Shown in pieces: positions 56,264-64,000 of a DNA stretch of 64,000 nt (the first letter of the stretch is position 1; each line of letters starts with the position of its first letter). The DNA lies in the NCBI GenBank assembly GCA_001939145.1, contig LSRX01000662.1, forward strand, positions 4,747 through 68,746, in the 5' to 3' direction. Position numbers and translations under genes: made by a program. This DNA is from Symbiodinium microadriaticum (lineage: Eukaryota > Sar > Dinophyceae > Suessiales > Symbiodiniaceae). The notes beneath the pieces are model-generated. The model ran no database searches. It had not been told where the DNA came from and was given only the letters and a program-made list of their open reading frames with translations.

Positions 56264-56769
56264 TGGCTTTAGAGTAGCCCTTATGGTAACTCTGAACTAA
56301 GATACTTCAGAGCCCGTGAAACCTAGCCGTCTAAATGGCCCAAGGGGGTGACCTTACGTTCGAAAACCCCGCGTGCCCTGCTGCTTGCTTCGATTGCAAG
56401 CCCTCAAAGACCCTGAGGCTGGAAAGCCAGACGACCTGAAACCAAACCTGCTTTCCCTTATCCAGCAGTCAGAACCGTCAGCAACACAAAAATCCTTTCA
56501 GGGTTTTTGCGAAGCCGAAACGAAAGCCTCCGACCCCTCTGCACTTTCGAAAGCTGCTCCTCCCTTGAAGGCCGCCGGCGTTCCCGTGCCGGCCGTGCCA
56601 GGGTGGGTGCAAGGGGACCTGAGGTGGGCCGTTGGGTTCAGGCCTTTAGCCTGATGTGCTGTAAGCCACGTATTCCAGCGTCACCAGAAGCAGTATCATT
56701 AGAATAGGGCTGGGGTGTATATGGGTTACATTGCGACTCTAGCACTTTACAAAACACTCGGATTCGCAG

Positions 56770-56812
56770 GAAAGAGCACACTCTCCTGGACTTCGTCCGC
56801 CGCCGCGCGCAG
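56770..56812 (+). CDS. COMT-like exon: KEHTLLDFV
   Basis: KEHTLLDFVRRRAQ, equivalent to the KExRxLxxVLxHA helix. Donor GC at 56813; the phase joins with VNDLRAVLEAI at the spacing known from COMT. Confidence 0.75.
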
Positions 56813-59800
56813 GCCAAGCGCCTCAGTGACTTCCCGCGCCGAAGTTCTCGGTGGGAGTCCACGTTAACGTTTCGGTGTTCGGATACCTAAACCCTAAACC
56901 GTTGGGCATAGGGGACGAGGCATCGCTATAGTGATTCGGGGATGAGGCCGATGATTTGGGAGCTTTGGCCTTTACGCTTTTTGGGTACAGGGTTTCTGGA
57001 ACCTGACTTCAACTTCCAGGAAGGAGTCGAAGATACCGCAAGCCCTGAGCCCGTTGATCCTTTCAAGAAGCACGCTTTCTCCCAAGCCCTAAGCCCTAAA
57101 AAGCGGTAAAGCCCCGAAACAAGGTCCGAACAAAGACCCCAAGCCTGGCAGGTCAACGATTTGCGCGCGGTGCTGGAAGCTATCGAGGACTTCGCCGAGT
57201 CGCGGAAGTGGCTCAAGGCCTCGTCGGACCGGTGGATTTCTTGTATTGCTGTCAAGGTTTGGTGGAGTTATTGTTATGTGAAGTGTCATAAGTTTTGTTG
57301 TCGTTATTCTCCTTTTGCAGCGTTATACCAATTCTTATTCCTATTATTGCTCTTATTATTGTCCTTAGTCCTAGTCTTATAATTATCCTTACTTTCATTC
57401 GTGTTATTATTGTTATTCCTATTCTTTTATTGGTACTATTACTGTTCTTCGTCTTCTTATGTTTACTCTCGTTCTTCTTGTCACTCTTATCCGGATTCTT
57501 ATCCTGATTTTTCTTTGATTCTCATTCTTATTCTTACTCTTACTCTTTCGCTTACTCTTACTCCTAAGAGTATTCGCATTCTTCTTGTTCTTTTCTTACT
57601 AGTCTTCTTCTTATTATTGTCATTCTTAGTCTTATTCTTAACCCTAGTAGTCTTATTCTTATTCTGATTATATTACCTAGGAGTTTGTATTCCTGCCATC
57701 CTTAAGATTACTGTTCTAGTTGCCTTTAGTAGTGGCAAGGATGGAAGTAGTAGCAAGGATGGATCATCAACAGTTCTGTGGTGGCTAGGCTGTAGGCTAT
57801 GTGGCCTCTCAGGTTTCATGGTAGCCCTGAGGTGTTTGCAGCTTTTCTTCGCAAAGTCTCCTTATACTTTCGTAGTCCCTATGGTACCCTTGCAGATCCT
57901 TTAAAGGAACCTATGGTGCTTTTTAGTAGATCCTTTAAAGAAGCCCTTTAGGAGCCTTGCATGCAGCTTCATCTTCTCCGGATCTTGCAGCTGATTGTCT
58001 TCATCCTCGGGGTAGCCGAGGCAATGACGAACAGTGCGGTGCGGTCGTATCTCCCGCTTAAACAAGCTTAAACAAGGTTGGATCAAGGGTTGCAAGCAGT
58101 TGTAACTAGGGTTGCCCGACTTTCCGTGTTGTTGCCAGATCCCCTGATCCTTGGCGAAGAAAGGGCACGGGGGATTGAATAAAAGCTCCCTACTACTCCA
58201 AACCGCTCCTCAGAGTTCTTGGTGGGTTCCTGCAGGTGGCAGGCGGTCGCAAGGCGGCGCTGCTCAAGGTCGCAAGAAGGGGGGGTTAGAAAGGGCCCGG
58301 CTCATGTTTGCTGGCTCAAGGTTTCTATGTCGAGCGGGGTTGTGAAGTGAGGTGTTAGCATGATCGGAGTCTATTGCCGCAAGCCCGGGCCGGCATCAGT
58401 CTTGTCGCATCTGTAAGGATGCACGGCAGCTTGAGACATTCCATCCAACCGGGGCAAGATGATGCGTTGTTGGCACACCGCTTCTTTTGTTGCAACGCCG
58501 ACCCAAGCCTTCGCAAGGAGTTGGGTACAGTTTGACTAAAACTGCAGAAGTGTAGAGCAGGTGGACGTGTGCTTCGTCTTGCATCGCTAGCTGAACATGT
58601 TGGGTGCTTCTGCTTCCGTTTTGAATCCCCCAAAGGACTACCTCCATCTGCAACTCCGGACTTGGAAGAGACCCTAACTTTGAGAAGCCCCACACTAACT
58701 GGAATCGGGTGGGGCCCTGGTCCAGGCTTGTTTCAGCTCGTAAGAACCCGAGGCCTCACTCTTATCCTTTAGTGCCCTGCAATACCCTGTGGAAACACAT
58801 TCGACCCTACGTTCTATTTTTTCTTTGCGGCCTCTTAATGAAACGACTGGAAAAAAACGTTCTAAGAGCCATGCACGATTCATTGGCGTGTTGGAACGGG
58901 CCCCCTCCCGTTCTTTTGGATCCCTACAGAAGCAGGGCAGCCTGCGACCTGGAGATCGCGTGGTTGAGTTTGGAACGTCCCCGCCTCAGCTACGCTGCCT
59001 CGGGGCCTTGAGGAGACCCAAGAGGGCCCAGCTAGGCCTTGAGGAGACCCCCTGGAGAAGTTAGGGGAAGATATTCGGGGAATCCTAGCGGTAAGAGGAA
59101 TGGAAGCGAATGGTTAAGAGGAAACAAAAGATTGATGCTTGTGATAGCAATCGGAATCGGAAAGCAGGTGATGGCTAGGAACAAGAAAAGCGCTGTCTGT
59201 CTAGCAACATCGACAGTCAAGGTGCCAGCAGCCAGAAAGCATGACCATAGAGATAAACAAGCTCCCCGTGACTGCATCCTAGACCAGCAGCCCTTTCAAC
59301 CTTAACTCCCAAGCTCTGAAAGAGCAGGTACATGGGATATTCGGCCATGCTGCTGGCATCGCGGCTGCGCGAGTTAGGCGCCACGTCCCATGCTTGCTCT
59401 TCACTGGCCTGGGATGTGGGGTGCATCTCGTGCGGGTGCTGTGTCCACGGATCGCCCCCGAAGACCCGAAGCTCCGGAGCCTCAACTTCGGCTTGAACAC
59501 GAGCATGCTCCCAGTCAACGCACCTAATCTGCCAATCCTCAACTCGAAAGGGCCCCTCCCCAAAAAAAATCATGACGTGCAATGATGCTACGGATGCCAG
59601 CTGCAGGCGTGATGATGTTGGGGGTTACACAGATTCCGAGTACGTAATCTTCTTGCTTGCCCGACGCCCGAGTTTGCACTATCTGCGGGAAGACGGAAAA
59701 AAAGTGGGGGCGGAAAGTGCGCGGCGCGGAGGCGGGGGCGGCCACGTGACCTCCTGCGACGTCAACGCGCAGACCTGGCCCTTCGCCAGGGAGCTCCTGG

Positions 59801-62800
59801 CCTGGGCCGGCGTGCCCGGCGTGGGCCTCAGAAGGGAGGGGTCTCCGAAGGCACTCTTCTGGGGCCTACAGACCTACCCAAATCCATCTGGGTTTGGGGG
59901 TTCCGGGTTTGGGGAGGAGCCCTACTGACTGCGATTGGAGGACGTCTCTTCGTGAGCACATCGGATGTAGATGCCTATGTTGAACTAGCGAGCCCTCTTC
60001 AACGTCGGTGCATTATGTTTTGCAGAGTGTGCTGTGCGCGCTAAATCTGGCTTCGCGTGGTGTTTTCGGGTTCTCGTTCCCGTCTCTTGGGAGTGGTTAG
60101 AAAATTCGGCACGCACTTGGGCAGTCACGGATGTGTGCGCTTTGTCTGCTTGCCAAAGGTTCCGAGGTCGAGTTGAAAATCGGCATCGCCGGTGATTGGC
60201 TTGCCAGTGGCCAGTCGCGGTCTCAGGGTTTGTGCTGCTTCCATCCGTTGCCGATGCTACGCACCAGCTGAGGTTTTTGGCTGAGCAGTAATTCGCAGAA
60301 AGTCACGTCACCCCGGAACCCTTCGTCTCGTAGGTGCCCAGCGACCAGGAAGGAGTGCAGAAAAGTTGCAGCACAATCCGAAATGTCGAGGCTTGGAGAA
60401 ATCGATGTGCTTCTCCTGGACCACCGTGGCACCGTCTACCAGGCATCGCTAGCTATTGTGTGGGTGGGGTAGTAAGCAGTAGACGGCGCTTGTTGACCGT
60501 GAAATTCCCTCCCCTCCCCCTCCCCTCCCCTCCCCTTCTCCTTGCTGGAAGTTTCCCCTGGCAGGAGGATCTCAAGGCGGCCGAGCCCCACTTGAGCCGC
60601 GGCCGACTTGACAGAGTTGAAAGTTGCGACCTCTGTGAGAAGCGTCAAATAGGGTACGTTTCCAAGATAGCCTTGCTTCTACATCTGTGCATCCCCAAGC
60701 CAGGCCCCATAAATCCTGCGTATACAACCAGTGATATATCCCTTTTCCGGACATCATCTTAATCATTAATCATCATCATGCATCAACTTGTGGTTCAGGG
60801 TGTAGGGGGGTCTTTACTGTACTGGATACATGAAATCCTTCATCTTTGCTTCATCCTTACGAGGGTTCTCCTTCATGTTGCCAAGAATCCCTTCACTTTT
60901 GCTTCATCTTAAACCTTAAACCCTAAACCCTATCCCGTCGTCTTGAAAAATGGAGTCCTTCTTGGGGCGCTTCTTTTCTAAGCCGAGGAGCCGGCACGCC
61001 CGGGTCCTCGCAGACAACGCGGGGGACTTGGGCAAGCGCTGCCTAGGATTCAGCGGTTTCAAAGTCCAAAGGGCTCCAAAAAGTAGGGTTTAGGGTTTAG
61101 GGTAGTATGAGGATTGGCTCCCTGGTCCTGAGTAGGGAATGGGGGAATGGGTTATTGGGACTACTATTAGGGGACCTTAAGGGACTATCATAGGGAACCA
61201 GGGAGTTGAGCGGTTTCGGAATCTCTCTTTTGGCTCCAAAAAGTAGTTGGTATGACCTGCTCTCGTCTGCTTCTGGAGTGGTTTCTGTAACTTGGGTGCC
61301 TCAGGGCTTGAGATCTTGTCTGCCTTTTTGTGAGTTGGGCGGGGTGGGGCGTTGCGAGCTTGAGGTTTTTTTTGGGCTCAAATCCTTGGTGTTAGATAAC
61401 CGTCCCTGCAGTCGCGGCTCAATGTCCTGCCAAGCGGCTCCGGTGATTTGTTCACTGCTGCCTGCGAGGGCCCACCTTTCAGTCAGAACTTCGGGCCCCC
61501 ACCAAAACCCGAGTCCTTCTGCCAAGATCTAGCGAACACCATCCTTAGGAGACATGTGAGACATGTTCTTCATGACGCGGGGTCCAAGGACCTCGACTTG
61601 AATCCCCGCTGGCCGAAACCTGAGGTGCTGCTCCCTGGCGCCCCCCTGTTTCTGGGGTACATCGCAGGGCGATACGACGTCGCAGTGCACGAGGCTTCTA
61701 CCGGGGGGGTTTTGCTGGTTGGGGGGCCAAATAGGACGTCGGGCAAATACCGCGCCCCGTCAACCGTAGTTCTAGGGTTCAAGGAACCATGGGGGCAAGG
61801 ACAAAACCCTAAACCCTAAACTAGCAGCGAACTAGCAGACTATGCTTTTGTGTTCACTATTTGCAGGAGAAAAGAAGCAGGCCTGAAAGACGCCCCTTCC
61901 AGTTCTAGTCAGGTCTAGGGCTGCAGAGTATCTTGCCACAGCCCGGAAAAGAAACACAGCAGTCTGCCATTAAATTAATGGTTTAAGAATTCAGCTCAAA
62001 TTTTCGGTTCCTTTTGGACCCGATTTTCGGGATCTTCCAGGCTTCCAGTCCGAAACCTGCTCCGCCCGGGTTTGAAAAGACGAGATCTCCTAGTTCCGAA
62101 CATAGGCCTCAAGGCCGGGATCCGCTTCCCTCTCAACCCCAAAGTAGGGACCCGGACCCCTTCAAAGCTGTCAGCTGACATGAAGGTGCCGGAGTTTCGA
62201 CAGCCGGAGCTGCAGGAGATTCCCGGGTTCTGTGCGGGTTCAGACTGCTTCGGGGTTTGGGGTTTGGGAGGTTGAGGCTTCGGACGAATCTACGCGCTAG
62301 CCGTCAGTATGTCCTTATCAAGTCCCCTTCTTATTGATCGTAGCACCGCAGTTTCATGTCCACCGGGCAGGGATTTTTGTTGACGAGAAAAAAAAGAGAG
62401 GGAGGGAGGGAGGGAGACCCACGGATGATGTTGCGCGGTCGCGATGCTCTTTTCGGGGGTGGCTTCGGGGTTTTTGGAGCACTTTGCGGAGGATGGAAGC
62501 CTGGGAGCTCCCAGGTGTTCTGACTTTGGTGGCTGAAGGGACGAGGGGTTTAGGGCTGTGATGCGGAGGTCTCCGAGTCCTTTGCAAGGCCGTCAGTGCA
62601 TGTCGCATGCAATGCAGATTGAACGAAGTGTCCCATGGGGTTGGCTGATTCAATGGGCCGGTATTGCTTATGCGGGGTTGCAAAAGACCCCTTGTGGCCA
62701 AGTTCCTAAGGCGTCCTGCGAAAAGAGTTGGAAACCCCGGAAGGGAACCTAAACGACCTCTCCACCCAGATGCATCAACACACCGCAGAGTTGCCACATG

Positions 62801-62859
62801 ACGAGGACTGGATCCTGACCTGCGTTCCAAAAGCCACTGCTCTGGCGCCAGCAGAGGAT
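56770..62859 (+). CDS. catechol O-methyltransferase-like gene, multi-exon model
   Basis: Thirteen exons, listed separately, follow the class I SAM-dependent COMT fold in order: KEHTLLDFV, VLEAIEDF, VAGG, VVEFGT, YMGYSAMLLA (SAM-binding), SCDVN, AGVPG, VELKIG, DVLLLDHRG (metal Asp), EDLKAAEPHL, VLADN (metal Asp-Asn), VLLPGAP, DWILTCV. Such enzymes move methyl from S-adenosylmethionine to a hydroxyl with Mg2+. The three metal ligands known from COMT (D in LDH, D and N in ADN) are present. The Lys that acts as base in mammalian COMT (DHWK) is Gly here (DHRG), so substrate or mechanism may differ. The start exon was not identified. Confidence 0.85.
57152..57217 (+). CDS. COMT-like exon: VLEAIEDF
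   Basis: VNDLRAVLEAIEDFAESRKW then LK, aligned with VLEAIDxF in COMT. Donor GC at 57218. Confidence 0.85.
57290..57670. repeat. TTATT/CTTATTCTTA low-complexity tract
   Basis: Long A/T/C-rich intronic tract giving spurious hydrophobic frames. Confidence 0.85.
58236..58268 (+). CDS. COMT-like exon: VAGG
   Basis: VAGGRKAALLK, equivalent to MNVGDxKGxIxD. The 3' end is uncertain (58258 or 58268). Confidence 0.6.
58941..58976 (+). CDS. COMT-like exon: VVEFGT
   Basis: LRPGDRVVEFGT, the first strand of the Rossmann fold. GT donor at 58977; the codon for Thr is completed by the next exon. Confidence 0.8.
59328..59377 (+). CDS. COMT-like exon: GYSA SAM-binding loop
   Basis: YMGYSAMLLASRLREL, equivalent to YCGYSAVRMA. 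Donor GCGCCA at 59378. Confidence 0.9.
59732..59818 (+). CDS. COMT-like exon: SCDVN and AGV
   Basis: GGHVTSCDVNAQTWPFAREL then LAWAGVPG; the acidic residue of CDVN corresponds to the SAM-ribose ligand. Donor GC at 59819. Confidence 0.85.
60159..60213 (+). CDS. COMT-like exon: VELKIG
   Basis: SEVELKIGIAGDWLASG, continuing AGVPG in phase. GT donor at 60214. Confidence 0.7.
60391..60442 (+). CDS. COMT-like exon: metal-binding LDH
   Basis: LGEIDVLLLDHRGTVYQ, equivalent to DMVFLDHWKDRY. Asp kept, Lys changed to Gly. Donor GC at 60443. Confidence 0.9.
60565..60603 (+). CDS. COMT-like exon: EDLKAAEPHL
   Basis: EDLKAAEPHLSRG, aligned with DTLLLEECGLLRKG. The 3' boundary is uncertain. Confidence 0.75.
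60991..61018 (+). CDS. COMT-like exon: ADN
   Basis: RHARVLADN, with the two remaining metal ligands. The start may be 60983 or 60988. Donor GCGGGG at 61019. Confidence 0.75.
61625..61693 (+). CDS. COMT-like exon: PGAP
   Basis: VLLPGAPLFLGYIAGRYDVA, aligned with VICPGAPDFLxxV. Donor GC at 61694. Confidence 0.85.
62186..62215 (+). CDS. COMT-like exon: VPEF
   Basis: VPEFRQPELQ, in phase with the previous and next exon. Donor GA at 62216. Confidence 0.55.
62806..62859 (+). CDS. COMT-like exon: C-terminal DWILTCV
   Basis: DWILTCVPKATALAPAED, equivalent to the DWM.V end of COMT-type enzymes. The start may be 62791. Followed by a GTGAGA donor, so the protein may continue. Confidence 0.65.
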
Positions 62860-64000
62860 GTGAGAGAGCTGAGGCTCTCGTGGGCTATTGTCAGCTGTGG
62901 GTTTGGAGGCGAGCTCTTTCCTGTAGCTGTAGTCGAGGATTTTGGTTTGGGGTGCCGAAAAAAGGCACAGTTGTTCAGCTTCGGGTGCTTAGGTTGCGCC
63001 TGCCTGAATGGTGCTGGCAGTGTTCCGGTCAAAGGGTTTTTGTCCAAGGTTTCAGGGTCCACAGCCGTCGAAACGGCCAACATGGCTTCCGTGCATTCTT
63101 GGCTCACGCTTCACATGCAGCCACCTGCTTCCGCTGTTGCAGGCAATGGGGCGAGAAGGTGGATGTGGCTTGGCGGCACAGGGGGGTGCGAGACAAGGGA
63201 AGCTAAGACGCGCAGCTCTGTCTGCGATGCTTTACCTCGGGTACCCGCAAGCGACATCATAACTCAGAACTGATCTGCGAAATATTTAGGGCAATGAAGC
63301 AGACCCTGACAGAACCGCAGTCTTACCAAACCCAGCCCCTGTCCCTTCTGAACTCTGAACTACCAGAAAAGCTCCTGCCCCCAGACTTGAAACGGAGCAC
63401 GATTCTGACTTCGCACTGTGAAGCTGCTGGGGATTCAGGGGTTTCTCAGGGAGTAAAACCCTAAACTCTACACCCTAAACCCTAAACCCAAAAGCCCAAA
63501 AAACCCCAAAAAGCCCTAAACCCTAAACCCCAAACGGTGGAGACCTCTGCCGGGGCCCTCGGCCGCTCCCTGGGGCTCAGGAGATCTGCTGGGCCTCCCT
63601 GCAGGGCGCCGTGGACTGGGAGAAATTCCAGGAGCCGAGTTGGGGCTGGTTTTAGGGCTTTAGGGGTTTGAGGGTTTATTTGGGGGTTTAGGGGTTTTGG
63701 GGCTTTAGGGTTTTAGGGTGGTTAGGGCTTTAGGGTTTTGGGGTTTTGGGTCTTAGGGTTTAGTAACTAAGGCTATAGGGTTTATAGCGCTTAGGGCTTG
63801 CAGGGTTTAGGGTTTTGTGGCTTTAGGGCTTTAGGGTTTTGGGGTTTTGGGGTTTTGGGTTTGTGAGAGATCATTGATATCGCTTTTTGCCGGCTGGGCG
63901 AACAAGGTAAGCACATTTTGCTTCGGTTCCGGAGTGCGCCAGAAGCCATCGAGAATGGGACCTCGCTTCGGCCGCAGTATCTCGCATGTTCCCACCCGCG
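62860..64000. other. intron-like, telomere-like repeats; possible further exon
   Basis: CCCTAAA units at 63460-63530 and TTTAGGG units at 63650-63850 flank a coding-like piece AVDWEKFQEPSW at about 63599-63634. That piece could start another methyltransferase unit. Confidence 0.4.

Larger units (their letters stand above)
50723..56769. other. gene-poor, repeat-rich
   Basis: Scattered telomere-like repeats (50870-50920, 53850-53965), MITE-like segments listed separately, and a TATTA/ATACTAC tract at 55760-55880. Two coding-like pieces without family: about 54925-55005 (both strands look protein-like) and about 55266-55310 (+, AFWYIPGIFNETLVV). Either could be an exon of the O-methyltransferase gene or of an unseen gene. 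Confidence 0.4.

Overview
This is nuclear DNA of a eukaryotic alga, most likely a dinoflagellate and possibly of the Symbiodiniaceae/Suessiales type. The reasons are: (1) host genes cut into many short exons whose introns start with GC or GA as often as GT and end in AG, usually followed by G, as described for dinoflagellates; (2) degenerate TTTAGGG/CCCTAAA (Arabidopsis-type telomere) runs scattered in both orientations between and inside genes; (3) large retroelements of the DIRS-like and APE-type LINE classes; (4) abundant microsatellites. The taxon is inferred; no rRNA, spliced-leader or plastid marker was seen. There are no operons, CRISPR arrays or prokaryotic signals.

Layout. 1-7.3 kb: mostly non-coding with low-complexity tracts and weak coding-like pieces. 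7.6-14.7 kb: a nearly intact DIRS-like retrotransposon (gag-like ORF, then a 1,595-codon frame with RT, RNase H/methyltransferase-like and tyrosine recombinase regions), sitting in a (TCTATG)n microsatellite and followed by an assembly gap. 15.5-22.4 kb: a duplicated ~1.45 kb segment whose middle part is inverted in one copy, a pair of homologous coding-like segments, and a 9-bp telomere-variant satellite. 22.8-25.3 kb: exons of a probable pentatricopeptide-repeat (PPR) gene. 25.3-30.6 kb: repeat-rich intergenic DNA. 31.2-39.9 kb: a ubiquitin gene split by an 8.4 kb GA-AG intron; that intron holds palindromic repeats and a LINE with target-site duplications. 40.7-50.1 kb: a pepsin/cathepsin D-type aspartic protease gene in about 16 exons, reconstructed here. 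50.1-56.7 kb: repeats, miniature inverted-repeat elements, microsatellites and a small gap. 56.8-62.9 kb: a catechol-O-methyltransferase-like gene in about 13 exons, with a hint of a second unit at 63.6 kb.

The three host genes (ubiquitin, protease, methyltransferase) are all on the + strand and none is visible as a long ORF; they appear only when family motifs are followed from exon to exon. The most unusual items are: a 2A-like ribosome-skipping motif between the RNase H and tyrosine recombinase parts of the DIRS-like polyprotein; a second 2A-like motif ahead of the endonuclease in the LINE; a LINE truncated at its 3' end, not its 5' end, yet flanked by a 15-bp duplication; the invertible segment; and widespread GC/GA splice donors, often reading GCGC.
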